From positions 744,001-808,000 of the forward strand of contig CALCII010000011.1 in the NCBI GenBank assembly GCA_937907395.1: 64,000 nt of DNA, in the 5' to 3' direction. Positions 1-11,100 of this stretch are shown in pieces. The notes under the pieces were generated by a model that saw only the letters and a program-made list of their open reading frames with translations, was not told where the DNA came from and made no database searches. The stretch is from an uncultured Chitinophagaceae bacterium. Its GTDB lineage: Bacteria > Bacteroidota > Bacteroidia > Chitinophagales > Chitinophagaceae. Position numbers and translations under genes: made by a program. Within the stretch, counting starts at the first letter, position 1. Each line of letters begins with the position of its first letter.

Positions 1-1223
1 TCCCACCCTTCAATTGTGAACGTGAGTACTTCATCTTTTTCAATCAGTGAGTTACCACTGGCATCTGTAACTGATTTGTTGATTTGAATTTGTGGTGGTT
101 GCATTTTAATGCTGAATGCGAAGAGGCTTGGAAAATACTGATCGGCCTCTGTGCCAAATTCAATTGTTGCCTGTGTAATACCTCCTGTAATGCCATAAGC
201 GCCTCCCACCTGTATTTCATCAATATCAATACCAAACTGGTTCAGGTAATTAGGAGACTTGGTAGAAACATGCGATCCGTTTTTTGCAATGGTACCATTC
301 CACATATTAGCGGCCGGGTTTACTGCATCGGAATAAACAGTTCCGTTTATTTTTATATAGTCGCCCAGAGGATTACCGGAAGAGGCAGCCAGTGCTGCAT
401 CACCTTCCCATGACATCACACTCAGGTAGGCATCGCTCAGATTCAATGTGCCGCTGGGTGCATTTAATCCGGTTAAAGTGATGCTTCTGGTATTAACTGC
501 TCCACCATCATATACTTGCAGGTAACCATCATACAAGCGAATGCTGGTCCAGTTCAGAGCCGGATTTTCATATACTAGGACTATGGTCCATCCTCCGAAA
601 TAACCACCACCGCCGTTCATATTTCCACTTGAACCGGCAATATCGGCAACCGTGTAAGTGCCGGATTTGTAAGTATTTACCAGCGAAGTGATATCGATAT
701 AAGTCTGGTAAACTTTGGATGTGGTACTGATGTCATATTTATCTATTTGTCCGGTTGGAGCTGTATAAGAGTTATAAGTACCACCAGGGGCTTTCAGTTT
801 AATGGTGCGGATGTTGGCATCATTGGTTGTGATCTCGCTGTTATTAATTCTTGCGCCCCAATATAAACGGGCAAAGCGGATGGTGTTAGTACCCGCTGGT
901 AAAATCAGGTCTGCAGATGAGGAACGGCTGGTTGAAGCATCTCCGTCTATATCTGTAAACTGCATATTGTTTTGGTCGTTGGTAACATTACTGGTTTGGG
1001 AATTGCCATAATCAGCAAAGCGATTCATCAAGGTTGTATTTACGGTTCCTGTGCTGCCACTACCACTGGAATAGATTGCCATAGCCGTGTTGCCAAACAT
1101 AACATGGCCACCTTTAATATTATCTGAGTAGATGGTGTTAAAGCCTCTAATTACCTGAGCTTCCGGCGTGGTCACAAAAACTGAAACAAATAAACCTGAA
1201 AGGAGTAAAATTTTCTGTTTCAT
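1..1223 (-). CDS. Large exported protein, DUF11/gliding-associated type (partial, C-terminus beyond left edge)
   Basis: The reading frame is open from an ATG at 1223 to the left edge, 407 codons, so only the N-terminal part is here. The first ~23 residues (MKQKILLLSGLFVSVFV then TTPEAQ) form a signal peptide. The rest is rich in Gly, Ser, Thr and Asn with alternating hydrophobic residues, as in extracellular beta-sandwich proteins. A stretch with WTIVLVYENPALNW and, near the edge, VTDASGNSLIEKDEVLTFTI resembles the prelude to DUF11-type repeats found in long Bacteroidota surface proteins that usually end in a T9SS sorting domain. That C-terminal domain cannot be seen here. The family assignment is from memory and the role is unknown; export is well supported. 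It is transcribed away from the ABC transporter at 1507. Confidence 0.8.
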   Translation of the reverse strand, partial: MKQKILLLSGLFVSVFVTTPEAQVIRGFNTIYSDNIKGGHVMFGNTAMAIYSSGSGSTGTVNTTLMNRFADYGNSQTSNVTNDQNNMQFTDIDGDASTSRSSSADLILPAGTNTIRFARLYWGARINNSEITTNDANIRTIKLKAPGGTYNSYTAPTGQIDKYDISTTSKVYQTYIDITSLVNTYKSGTYTVADIAGSSGNMNGGGGYFGGWTIVLVYENPALNWTSIRLYDGYLQVYDGGAVNTRSITLTGLNAPSGTLNLSDAYLSVMSWEGDAALAASSGNPLGDYIKINGTVYSDAVNPAANMWNGTIAKNGSHVSTKSPNYLNQFGIDIDEIQVGGAYGITGGITQATIEFGTEADQYFPSLFAFSIKMQPPQIQINKSVTDASGNSLIEKDEVLTFTIEGW

Positions 1224-1506
1224 GACTTTCTTTTTTGGGTGATTAAATGGAGATACCGGATTTCAGAGGCTTTTCTGAGATAAGGGACCCTTAAAGAAAG
1301 ATCATATGGTTATCATAAATGCATGGGGTGTAAATGAATATGAAAACAATATAGCATGTGTGGCTTCCGGATTACTATGATGGGGATGATTTTTATTACT
1401 GATCGAAATCATCTTTTGCTGATAATCATTTGTGAATTGTTTGCCAAAGAAGAATCGGAAATATTTATAGGTTTCAGCAAACTTTATCTTTAACTGCTTG
1501 TTCTTA

Positions 1507-2451
1507 ATGCGGCATATGCAAACGATTATCAGGGTTAATCATCTTTCCAAAACATTTGGAGATTTTACAGCAGTAAACGACCTGTCTTTTTCGGTACAGG
1601 AGGGGAATGTGTATGGGTTTCTGGGACAGAACGGTGCCGGTAAGTCAACCACCATCCGGATGCTACTTACATTAATCCGTCCAACTGCCGGTGAAATAGA
1701 ATTGTTTGGTTATAACCTGTATTCGCACCGCAAAGAAATTCTCCGCAACATTGGTGCTGTGATTGAACGGCCGGATTTGTACAAGTATCTTTCCGGGTTT
1801 GAAAATTTATCGCTGTTTGCAAAAATGAGTGGGGTGCATTTGAAGCGTTCTCAGCTGATGGATCAACTGGAGTTGGTTGGGATTGCCAACCGGAGTGCAG
1901 ATAAAGTGAAAACCTATTCGCAGGGAATGAAACAACGGCTGGGACTGGCTATTGCACTGGTGCACAATCCTCAGTTGATAGTGCTGGATGAGCCAACCAA
2001 TGGTTTGGATCCGCAAGGCATTGCCGATATGCGCAACCTGATTCTGATGTTGAGCCGCAAAATGAAGAAAACAGTGTTTGTGTCATCGCATTTACTTAGT
2101 GAAGTGGAGCAGGTAGCCAACCGGATGCTTATCATTGATAAAGGCAAGAAACTGGTGGAAGGAACCGTGGCCGATTTATTTGCTCCGGACGAAACAATCG
2201 TTCATATTAAAACAGTCGATACTCAAAGTTGCCGGTTGGTCTTGGCAGAATCGTCATATGGTGAAAGAATCCAGGAAGTTCATGCAAATGAGCTTACGGT
2301 GAAAATAAGACGGGAAGAAGTTCCGGAGCTTACTGCATTTCTTGTTGGGAAGAATGTTCCGGTGCTGGGAATTGCAGCCCGCCATTCATTGGAAGATTAT
2401 TTTTTAAAAATCACTTCGTCAAATCAGCATGTGGAAGCTTTTACAAATTGA
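1507..2451 (+). CDS. ABC transporter ATP-binding protein
   Basis: This is the cytoplasmic ATPase of an ABC-2 type exporter. It carries a Walker A (GQNGAGKST), an LSGG-type signature written YSQGMKQR, a Walker B (LIVLDEPTNGLDPQG) and the switch histidine in SSHL, in the usual order over the first 200 residues; the last ~80 residues are the variable tail typical of CcmA/NatA-like subunits. The frame is also open upstream to a TTG at 1498; the ATGs at 1507 and 1516 are more likely starts and the choice between them is open. The stop overlaps the start of the permease gene at 2429, so the two are translated together and form one transporter. The substrate cannot be told from sequence. Confidence 0.93.
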   Translation: MRHMQTIIRVNHLSKTFGDFTAVNDLSFSVQEGNVYGFLGQNGAGKSTTIRMLLTLIRPTAGEIELFGYNLYSHRKEILRNIGAVIERPDLYKYLSGFENLSLFAKMSGVHLKRSQLMDQLELVGIANRSADKVKTYSQGMKQRLGLAIALVHNPQLIVLDEPTNGLDPQGIADMRNLILMLSRKMKKTVFVSSHLLSEVEQVANRMLIIDKGKKLVEGTVADLFAPDETIVHIKTVDTQSCRLVLAESSYGERIQEVHANELTVKIRREEVPELTAFLVGKNVPVLGIAARHSLEDYFLKITSSNQHVEAFTN

Positions 2452-3304
2452 AGTCTTTAAAATATTCAAAAGGCCAAGAACCTATATTGCATTCATTGCT
2501 ATATGGGCCATTGTTACATTGATACAGGTTGCCATTTATGCAGATGGTGCCAAGTATATGGATTTTGTACTGCGGGATGTACGTGAAAGCTTTGATATTA
2601 TAGGGCGCCCGTTAAACGGATACTTTGTGTGTTTTGTGATTTTACAAACCTTACTCATTCATGTGCCGTTACTTGTGGCATTGGTAAGTGCCGATATGAT
2701 TGCCGGGGAAGCAAATATGGGAACACTTCGTTTGCTTATCACCAAACCCATCAGCCGTACCAAACTTCTGCTCAGTAAGTTTCTGGCTTCATCCGTATAT
2801 GTGTTACTGTTGCTGGTATGGATTGCTGTAACCGGACTTTTCCTTTCGATGGCCATCTTTGGTACAGATGGACTCATCAATGCAAAGAGTTATGAAATCA
2901 TCATCATTAATGGCAATGATGTGTTCTGGCGTTACCTGCTGGCTTTTTGTTTTGCAGCATTGGCTCTGATTACTGTTGCAGCCCTGGGTTTCTTCTTTTC
3001 TATTTTTGCAGAGAATTCATTGGGCCCTATTGTGGCAACTATGAGTGTGGTGATTGTGTTCACAATTCTTACAACACTGGATATTCCATTATTTCAAAGT
3101 ATGAAGCATTTTTTCTTCACCTCACATATGATTGCATGGAAAGGTTTTTTTGAAATGAAAACAGATGCAGAAGGAATTGCCATTCCCGGTACCATCCGCA
3201 ATTTGCCGGCCATTTTGAAGAGCGCTGGTGTGTTGTTACTGCATATTGTATTGTTAGTGGGTGGTGCGATAACTATTTTCAATCGTAAAGACGTTTTAAG
3301 CTGA
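2429..3304 (+). CDS. ABC-2 type transporter permease
   Basis: This 291-residue integral membrane protein should be the channel half of the exporter encoded with the ATPase just upstream. About six hydrophobic segments can be seen: near residues 20-38, a pair at ~70-90, then ~115-145, ~170-200, ~205-225 and a last one before the C-terminus (VLLLHIVLLVGGAITIF). The stretch GEANMGTLRLLITKPISRTKLLLSKF is characteristic of ABC-2 permeases of the NatB/gliding type. The start ATG lies 23 bases inside the ATPase gene. GldA/GldF-like gliding transporters have related architecture, but the companion GldG protein is absent, so I do not make that claim. Confidence 0.9.
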   Translation: MWKLLQIEVFKIFKRPRTYIAFIAIWAIVTLIQVAIYADGAKYMDFVLRDVRESFDIIGRPLNGYFVCFVILQTLLIHVPLLVALVSADMIAGEANMGTLRLLITKPISRTKLLLSKFLASSVYVLLLLVWIAVTGLFLSMAIFGTDGLINAKSYEIIIINGNDVFWRYLLAFCFAALALITVAALGFFFSIFAENSLGPIVATMSVVIVFTILTTLDIPLFQSMKHFFFTSHMIAWKGFFEMKTDAEGIAIPGTIRNLPAILKSAGVLLLHIVLLVGGAITIFNRKDVLS

Positions 3305-3317
3305 TTTACTATAAAGT

Positions 3318-4004
3318 ATGAAAACAATTAAACTGATCCTTTTTTTCCTGGTACTGATTCCTTGTGTTGCCGGTGCACAACCGGTAACTGATTTACTGAA
3401 GAAAGTAAAAGCAAGGCTGGAGAAAGTGAACGATTACGAAGCAACCGGTAAAATGAAAACGGATGTCGTGTTTCTGAAGATACCGGTATCCAATATTAAG
3501 TCTTATTATAAAAAGCCAAATCGTTTCAAGCTAACCCGGCAAAACGGAGTGTCATTACTTCCTAAAGGTGGGGTGAGTGTAAACCTGGGATCCTTATTGC
3601 TTACCGATGATTATAGTACAATTGACGCAGGCTATTCAACTGTAAATGGAAAGAAGGCAAGGGTGGTAAAGTTATTGCCTGTTTCAGAACAAACAGATGT
3701 GGTGCTGACCACTTTGTATATTGATGAAGCGGCGCTGGTTATACTCCGGTCAAACACAACAACAAAAGAAAACGGCACTTATGAAATGGAAATGTATTAT
3801 GGAAAATACACAGAATGGGGCCTGCCCGATAAAGTGATCTTTTCGTTCAATACAAAAGATTATAAATTACCCAAAGGGATTACGTTGGAATACGATGACG
3901 GCACAAAATCTGCCGATTTACCCAAAAACAAAAAAGGTAAAGTGGAAATCACTTACTCATCCTATATTATTAATAAAGGAGTGAGTGATGCTTTGCTGAA
4001 GTAA
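3318..4004 (+). CDS. Outer membrane lipoprotein carrier (LolA)-like periplasmic protein
   Basis: The 228-residue product begins with a clear signal peptide (MKTIKLILFFLVLIPCVAGA, cleavage near residue 20). The mature part (DLLKKVKARLEKVNDYEATGKM, then KKPNRFKL and later strands) has the order expected of the LolA/LolB half-barrel fold, seen in many Bacteroidota outer membrane lipoprotein-sorting proteins. It starts 13 bases after the ABC permease and probably belongs to the same transcript, which suggests an envelope role for the transporter. It is not canonical LolA, and the ligand is unknown. It converges on pdxA with only 8 bases between the stops. Confidence 0.7.
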   Translation: MKTIKLILFFLVLIPCVAGAQPVTDLLKKVKARLEKVNDYEATGKMKTDVVFLKIPVSNIKSYYKKPNRFKLTRQNGVSLLPKGGVSVNLGSLLLTDDYSTIDAGYSTVNGKKARVVKLLPVSEQTDVVLTTLYIDEAALVILRSNTTTKENGTYEMEMYYGKYTEWGLPDKVIFSFNTKDYKLPKGITLEYDDGTKSADLPKNKKGKVEITYSSYIINKGVSDALLK

Positions 4005-4012
4005 GCAAAATA

Positions 4013-5101
4013 TTACTCTTCTTCAATTTTTTCATCCACAGCACGGGCCAGGATAGCGCCACTCATCTTACGCATGGGATTAGAGCGGGCATCTGCAAAT
4101 TCTTCCCGGTTCCGGTATACATCAATGGCTGCGTATAAAGCAGCACGTAACGAAGATTCATCGGCTGTGCCTTTCCCGGCAATGTCAAATGCGGTGCCAT
4201 GATCGGGGCTTGTACGTACTCCCGGCAAACCGGCTGTATAGTTCACCCCCTCACCTGTTGCCAGTGATTTAAAGGGAATCAAACCCTGGTCGTGATACAT
4301 GGCCAGCACTGCATCAAATTTTTCATATTGTCCTCTTGCAAAAAAGGCATCGGCGCTGTAAGGTCCAAAAACCATCAGGTTGTCCTGTTGTTTGGCTTCT
4401 TTAACGGCGGGCTTGATGATTTCATCTTCTTCCTGTCCAATCAAACCCTCATCGCCTGCATGCGGGTTCAATCCCAGTACAGCAATTTTAGGTTTATTGA
4501 TGCCGAAATCTTTTTTCAGCGATTGATTGAGAATGCGGAGTTTACTTAATATTGTTTCCTTTTTAATATGTTGGGCTAACTGGCCCACCGGTACATGTTC
4601 GGTAACAAGTCCCACTTTCATATTGTCGGCCACCATCAGCATCAATACATCATTCACACCAAAGCTGGCTTTCAGGTAAGGGGTGTGCCCCGTATATTGA
4701 AACCCTTCGCTTTGCACATTTTTTTTATGAATAGGGGCGGTAACAAGAGCATGTATCTGCTTGTTTTTTAAAGCTTCGGTTGCTGCAACCAGTGAAATGA
4801 CTGCGTATTTGCCACCCGTTTCATTTAATTGTCCGGGTGTAACCGCCACTTCCTCTTCCCAGCAGCTGTAGATATTTACTTGTTTCGGATTAATACGGTC
4901 AAAAGAATTGATTGCCTGGTAGCTGAACGTTCCTTCCGGAATGGATTTGCGGTAAAAGTTGATGACTTTATTGGAGCCGAAGATGATGGGCGTACAAATT
5001 TCAAGTAACCTGTTATCGCTGAGTGTTTTTATAATTAATTCAACACCGATTCCATTAATATCACCGATGGAAAATCCTATAATTGGTTTCGTACTGTTCA
5101 T
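4013..5101 (-). CDS. pdxA: 4-hydroxythreonine-4-phosphate dehydrogenase
   Basis: PdxA oxidises 4-phosphohydroxy-L-threonine in the DXP-dependent branch of pyridoxal phosphate synthesis. The three metal-binding histidines of the family can be placed at H169 (TEHVP), H214 (GLNPHAGD) and H270 (MYHDQG); the substrate-binding GHTPYL lies at 138-143, and a GIGVE motif sits near the N-terminus (18-22). At 362 residues it is slightly longer than the usual ~330, the extra length lying around residues 60-90. The ATG at 5101 is the only sensible start. A CATATTTG box, one mismatch from TAnnTTTG, ends five bases upstream of the ATG. Confidence 0.95.
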   Translation of the reverse strand: MNSTKPIIGFSIGDINGIGVELIIKTLSDNRLLEICTPIIFGSNKVINFYRKSIPEGTFSYQAINSFDRINPKQVNIYSCWEEEVAVTPGQLNETGGKYAVISLVAATEALKNKQIHALVTAPIHKKNVQSEGFQYTGHTPYLKASFGVNDVLMLMVADNMKVGLVTEHVPVGQLAQHIKKETILSKLRILNQSLKKDFGINKPKIAVLGLNPHAGDEGLIGQEEDEIIKPAVKEAKQQDNLMVFGPYSADAFFARGQYEKFDAVLAMYHDQGLIPFKSLATGEGVNYTAGLPGVRTSPDHGTAFDIAGKGTADESSLRAALYAAIDVYRNREEFADARSNPMRKMSGAILARAVDEKIEEE

Positions 5102-5421
5102 ATATACAAATATGGATAAAAGTACAATATTATATGGCTCTGTGCTTGATCAAATGATGCTGATTTATTGTTCAGAACCTGCAATTAAGCCTGAAAATTC
5201 CCGTGTTTTTACGGTGGGCTCATGAAAAACCACCCGATTTCGAATGAAAAAGTCCCATTTAGTTCTTTAAATAAGTGCAAGTATCTAATATTGTGTAATT
5301 ACTTGTAAGGTTATTAAACAAAATGAATAATTTTCCTGAAGATTTTCATTTAGAAATGATAATCCAAAAGTAATAGCAGCGATAGCTGCATAAGTCCAAT
5401 ACCTGAAAACCAGTCCGAACT
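5102..5421. other. 320-bp divergent intergenic region, no gene recognised
   Basis: This A+T-rich gap separates pdxA (leftward) from a T9SS cargo gene (rightward) and must hold both promoters. I see no convincing TTG-N19-TAnnTTTG promoter for the cargo gene. There is a weak hairpin, GGTGG at 5213-5217 with CCACC at 5230-5234. A short open frame crossing the pdxA start is a shadow. Confidence 0.6.
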
Positions 5422-8070
5422 ATGAAACCTTTCATGAAACAAATACGTTTGTTTACATTGATAGCCCTGATCGTACCCGTTAGTGGCTATTCCCAGTGTA
5501 CCAATGCAAATGTCAATTGGGACAATCTTGAGTATTTCATAACCAACGGAAATACCAACTACACAAATTATATTAATACTCCGGCGTTCTTTACCAATAT
5601 GGTACAGACACAGCGTTTTGCGATTGGAGTAAACAGGGTTACGATAGGTACAAACTTTACAGCAACACAAATAATAGGTGAAAACACAAGCCATACTGGT
5701 GAAACAGGAAGTTTTGGTGCCGGTGCCGATGTACAATATAGTGGTAACGGAACGATAACATTGACCTTTGATTCTGAAGTAACAAATGTGCAGTTTAGTT
5801 TGTATGATGTGGATAGAAGTTGCCGTACACAATTATCTGCCCAGAATGCAGGAGGAACTAATGTTAATGTTACTCTTACGGCCGCAGCGGGTTTATGGAC
5901 CAACAGCCGCTTCACGCCCAATCCGGTTACATCAACAACAACAAGTGTAGGTACAAATCCAAGGGTAGACGCCAATACTACATCATCTGCCAATAATGTC
6001 AATAACGCTACAGTAAACGTATCTGTTGCTGGCCCGGTAAAAACAATCACTATTGTAGTTAGTAATAATGCAACGGATCCGATTTTTTGGCTCTCAGACA
6101 TACAGGCTTGTGTGGTAGGTAGCTTTCCAACAAATTATTATAATATTTCACAGCCTTTCACCGGACAACCATCCTGGGTACTGGCAGTACACGATTTAAA
6201 CACCATTTTCATGGTTGATCCTGCAACGGGCAGGGCTGTAAGTCTTTTTACAGATAATGATCCAAGGGTACGTGAAATCAATGGTATTTCATATGACCCT
6301 TATAAACGTATTATTTATTATTCTGTAGATGGGTTGGAACGTTGTACACCTGCGGGGTCACCAGACTCGATCCGGCAGATCAAAAAATACGATGTGAATA
6401 CAGAAACAATCTCAAATGTCATCTCCAACGTAAATAATGCGCCTTTCAATATCCCAACCTTTCAATATGGATTGGAATCAGGTGGGGCAGCTTTCTATAA
6501 TGGTTCATTATATATGGGGGTGGAAGGTTATAAATTGAATTCGGAAACGCCTAAAAACTCTGGTCGTAAAACAGTAATCTGGCGTATAGATTTTGCTTCT
6601 GATTCTATTACCCCCACACAGGCATCTCAGGTATGGGCCATACAGGTGGATGATGGAACGAACAATGTACATGACTGGGCTGATTTTGTAATTAAAGATG
6701 GTGTATTGTATAATTCCAATTCATCTACTAATGCAATAGGTGGTTCAGGAAGAGGTTTGTATTATCATGTAAATATGCAAACCAATACAACAACAACAAC
6801 TGTTAACCCGGGTGCTTCTGCCAATAAGCCTGCACAAACTGCGCAAACCTGGAATGGAACGATATATTGGGTATCTAATGAAATAGGTCTTTATAATGGT
6901 ACCTCTGCAAATACAGTAACCGGAAAGCAAACTATTACTAATGCACCAGGATCTGTAACATGGGTAGGCCCTGCGGGTGATGCAGGAGAAGCGTTTAAAC
7001 CAAAAGCAGATTATGGAGATGCACCTTCTTCATATGATCCTGTAGCACTTTCACCTGCCTTGCATGAACGGGATACAGCCTTGCGTATTGGAACTTATGG
7101 CTGGGAGTTGGGTAAAAACACTTCTTCACTTGCCAATGGTGATTCAGATGAGGATGGCGTAGCTACTGTTCCCATGCTTTCTCAAAGTGGTACCGGCTAC
7201 CTCGTTCCGGTTAGCGTGTGGAATAATACGGGAACAGATGCCACATTAATAGGATGGCTGGATTATAATGATAATGGTGTGTTTGATGCCTCAGAAGCAA
7301 GTACTGTTGTAACTGTAACTTCAATGGCAACGGCCCAGTCTATTAATCTTACATGGGCAAGTACGCCTAATAGTTTTACACTTGGTGATCATACTTTCCT
7401 GCGCATTCGTTTAACTGCTGCTGCAAATGGGATGACTTCTTCTAACCCTACCGGTTATTTCCGTGATGGCGAAGTGGAAGATTACCGTGTAACGATTGGT
7501 GAATACCCTCTTGACGTTAAATTACTTTCATTCAATGTAAAAGGATATAATAATAAAACTGCATTACTAAGCTGGACAACCACTTCAGAAGATGGGTTTG
7601 AAGGATTTGAAGTGGAGCGCAGTGCTGATGGTGCTCATTGGTCAACTGCCGGAAATGTCAATGCAAAAGGACAAAACCGTGTATCAGTAAATGATTATGT
7701 GTTTACTGATATGAATCCCTTCAGAGGCAAAACCTATTATCGTTTGAAACTGCTGGATGCAAACGGACAAACGCAATACAGTGAAATCAGGAGTGTTACT
7801 TTCAAAAACTATGTCGAGCAGTTTAAAATTGCGCCTAACCCTACCCGTGAGCAAACAACTATTACCGTTGAAACGAACAGCAGCTTTTCTGCCACTTTAA
7901 CTATCAATGATTTTATGGGCCGGGCTGTTTATCGTGAGACAGTACGACTGAACACGGGTTCAAATGTGATTCCCTTGTCCGGTCTTGGAAAATATAACAA
8001 CGGACTTTACATTGTTCAACTGGCATCAGAAGAAATAAATATTTCAGGTAAACTGATGATCAGCAAATAA
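5422..8070 (+). CDS. T9SS-secreted protein with GEVED domain and type A sorting domain
   Basis: This 882-residue exported protein starts with a signal peptide (MKPFMKQIRLFTLIALIVPVSGYSQ, cleavage ~25). An N-terminal beta domain (~25-235) is followed by a region that reads like a beta-propeller around ~245-520 (FMVDPATGRAVSLFT). A DYGDAPSSY motif at ~530 and DGEVEDYRV at ~681 bracket a GEVED domain, which includes GDSDEDGV and acidic D-x-N repeats likely to bind calcium. An Fn3-like module (LDVKLLSFN, then LLSWTTTSEDGFEGFEVERS) precedes the last ~80 residues, which match T9SS type A sorting domains (IAPNPTREQTTI, GLYIVQL, KLMISK). It is expected on the cell surface or secreted. No catalytic motif is visible. 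The next gene has the same Fn3-plus-sorting-domain ending. Confidence 0.88.
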   Translation: MKPFMKQIRLFTLIALIVPVSGYSQCTNANVNWDNLEYFITNGNTNYTNYINTPAFFTNMVQTQRFAIGVNRVTIGTNFTATQIIGENTSHTGETGSFGAGADVQYSGNGTITLTFDSEVTNVQFSLYDVDRSCRTQLSAQNAGGTNVNVTLTAAAGLWTNSRFTPNPVTSTTTSVGTNPRVDANTTSSANNVNNATVNVSVAGPVKTITIVVSNNATDPIFWLSDIQACVVGSFPTNYYNISQPFTGQPSWVLAVHDLNTIFMVDPATGRAVSLFTDNDPRVREINGISYDPYKRIIYYSVDGLERCTPAGSPDSIRQIKKYDVNTETISNVISNVNNAPFNIPTFQYGLESGGAAFYNGSLYMGVEGYKLNSETPKNSGRKTVIWRIDFASDSITPTQASQVWAIQVDDGTNNVHDWADFVIKDGVLYNSNSSTNAIGGSGRGLYYHVNMQTNTTTTTVNPGASANKPAQTAQTWNGTIYWVSNEIGLYNGTSANTVTGKQTITNAPGSVTWVGPAGDAGEAFKPKADYGDAPSSYDPVALSPALHERDTALRIGTYGWELGKNTSSLANGDSDEDGVATVPMLSQSGTGYLVPVSVWNNTGTDATLIGWLDYNDNGVFDASEASTVVTVTSMATAQSINLTWASTPNSFTLGDHTFLRIRLTAAANGMTSSNPTGYFRDGEVEDYRVTIGEYPLDVKLLSFNVKGYNNKTALLSWTTTSEDGFEGFEVERSADGAHWSTAGNVNAKGQNRVSVNDYVFTDMNPFRGKTYYRLKLLDANGQTQYSEIRSVTFKNYVEQFKIAPNPTREQTTITVETNSSFSATLTINDFMGRAVYRETVRLNTGSNVIPLSGLGKYNNGLYIVQLASEEINISGKLMISK

Positions 8071-8150
8071 TAAATCGTAGTAACTTTGTTGTACTATAGG
8101 GTAGAATAAATCCTGTAGTACAATAACTCCAATATCCAATTCTTAAGTTT

Positions 8151-11100
8151 ATGAGGAACCGTTTATCATCCTTATTCGTTTTTTTCATTCTATCATTTCC
8201 TGTTTTATTACTCACTTCCTGCGATCATCATGAAAATGAATGGGAGGAAGAAGAAGAGGGCGGTGCCCGTTTGTCTGCAGCCGATAAACAGCTGAGCAAC
8301 TGGTACTGGCAAAAAGGGTATCCCGATCCAACTGATTTATCCAACAAATATCTACGTGCCTGGGAACAATACCTTGAGTTGAAGAAAAATTCAGTGGCAA
8401 ATGATCCCAGGATGCGTACAACGGTAGCTACCACCTGGACTGCCATTGGTCCGAAAGTTTTTGGTGGCCGTGTGCTTTCTATTGCCATTAATCCTGTTGC
8501 CGGTGCTTCCGGAAGTAATACCATGTATGTGGGTTCTGCAAGTGGCGGCATCTGGAGAAGCTATACCAATGGACTTGGTGCAACAGCCTGGCATCCTGTA
8601 ACAACAGGGTTCCCTGTGCTGGGTGTAGCCAGTATTGTGTATCATCCTACTGATACAAGCACGATTCTTGCCGGTACGGGTGAGGTATACCGTTATCAAA
8701 CACTTACCAATGGAGCTAATTCAACCAACCAGGTTGGTAATATAGGGCGTAATGTGTGGAAAGCAAGAGGAACCTATGGTATTGGCATCTTGAAAACCAC
8801 CAATGCCGGCGCCACATGGACCAATGTAATGCCTAAAGTGTCTTCCGATTTATTTGCCGTGCAAAAGATCAAGTATGATCCCACCAATGCGAATACAGTA
8901 TATGCCTGTACAACAGATGGTCTCTATCGTTCTACCAATGGAGGTGATAGCTGGACACGTATTTGGGTGGCCGATTATGTAAATGATATTGTGATTAATC
9001 CTTCCAATAATCAACAGATTGTTGTGGCGGCAGGTAATGCAGATAATACATCAAAAGGATTATGGCGTTCTACAGATGGAGGCACAAACTTTACGAAGAT
9101 CACTACCACCGTTCCTACATCTTATGCCACTTTCAAAGGATATGCTACATTGAACATTGCAGGTACAAACACCATCTTTGCGGCATTTGGGGATGGTGAT
9201 ACCAATGGAGATGCCAGTTACGGTGAAAATGAAATTTACAGGTCTACAGATTTTGGTGCTACCTGGACTGTAATCACCAATTCCAACCATTCACAATTCC
9301 AGGCTTGGTTTGCACATTGCATTGCTCCATATCCCGGAAGTACAACAAAATTTTTTATAGCTGGTGTGGATCGTTATGTGCTCACCATCAGCGGATCAAC
9401 GGGAACGAGAACAGGTGTGGGTAACGGATCTGCCACCATGTCGAGCTATATTACTCCTGGTTCGCAGGAGGGAGGTACAACTTATGTTCATGATGATGTT
9501 CATGATATTCAGTTTTTGCCCGGTAGCAGCACCACTGCTTATTTTTGTACAGATGGTGGTGTGTTCAGAACTACAAATGCAGGAGCAAGTCCGGTTACGA
9601 ATATTTCATTTGCCAGCTGCAATGGTGGGTTACAGGTGCAGCAATTCTATCCCACAGTTGCTCAATCACAATCCAATGCCAACCTCATTATGGGAGGGCT
9701 GCAGGATAATAACGTGGTTCGTTATAACGGTACCGGATGGGCGAGAATTATAGGTGGTGATGGCGGGCCTGTGGTGTTTAAACCCGGCGATGAAACATTG
9801 GTTCTGGGGTCCAGGGATACAAGGGCTGTATACCAGTCTACGAACAGTGGGGCATCATTCCCAACCACAGTGCTTGCTTATTTAGGAACTGTACCCATTG
9901 GTAATGATGATCGTACCAGCTTTATGTCGCCAATTGCAGTAAGTCCGGCTAACCCTAACCGCTGGTATGTGGCGTCAGACAATCTTCACGTGAGCACACT
10001 CTCAGGAACCACTTTTGGAACATTCAGTAATAATGATGCAAGTGGTATTCCTCAGACGAGTTATATTTCTGCAAAAAACAAAACAGGCCTGGCAATGGGT
10101 ATCTCTTCTACAGATGCCAATCGTTTGTATATTTCTGTTTCTCCGTTTGCACAAAATGTGACCACTTCTACGGAGTCTGTTTATTATAATCCTCCGGCAC
10201 AAATCCGTAAAACAACAAACGGAGGCACTTCTTTTACAACAGTATCCAGTGGTTTGCCCGACAGGTTGTATACAGATATTGCAGTTAGTCCAACTTATCA
10301 TGATAGTGTATTTGTTACACTTGGTGGTTTTGGTACCACGCATATTTATGTTACCGGTGATGGTGGTTCTACATGGGCAGCTCGTGGCAGTGGCTTGCCC
10401 GATGTACCATTTAATACAATCATGTTTGACCCGGTTGATCCGAAAATTCTTTATGCAGGTTGTGATTTTGGAGTATACGTGAGCCCGGATCGTGGAGCAA
10501 ACTGGTATGACTTCAATGGCGGATTATGGGATGTGACGTATGTGATAGACCTTGTGCCGGCTCCCGGAGGAAAGATCAGGGCCTTTACACATGGCAAAGG
10601 TATTTTTGAAACTTCTCTCTGGAATGGAATTGTAACATTACCAGTTACACTTCGTTCTTTTACAGGAGAAAACAGAGGAACTGTAAATGAGTTAAACTGG
10701 AAAGTGGAACAGGAAATCAATCTGAAACATTACGAGCTCCAACGCAGCACAGACGGGTTGAATTTTAAAACCATTTACACTGCTGCAGCTGGTAATAATT
10801 GGAATCCTTCTTCTTACCGCTACAACGATATGATTGCCTCGGTACCATCTGTTCAGTTGTATTACAGGTTGAGAATTGTGGATGAGGACGGCACTTTCCG
10901 TTATTCAGATATTGTAACACTTAAATCCAAACTGGATTTCAGATTAGATGTATTGGGTAACCCGTTCCGAAACCAGATTCAACTACGGTACAGTACACAG
11001 CAAACTACTGAGTTGCAATTGAGTTTGTATGATATGCAGGGTAAGTTGATGTTGCGTGACAAGCTCATGGCCCGCACTGGAACTGCTATACATACAATAA

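Noticed and set aside
2429..3304. Gliding motility transporter GldF
   Set aside because: The architecture is similar but no GldG gene follows; a LolA-like gene is there instead.
4959..5225. Short + strand open frame crossing the pdxA start
   Set aside because: It overlaps pdxA, has no recognisable domain, and its open part is explained by the complement of pdxA codons.
8081..8088. TAACTTTG ahead of the Asp-box protein gene as a promoter
   Set aside because: The -7 box matches but there is no TTG at a suitable distance.
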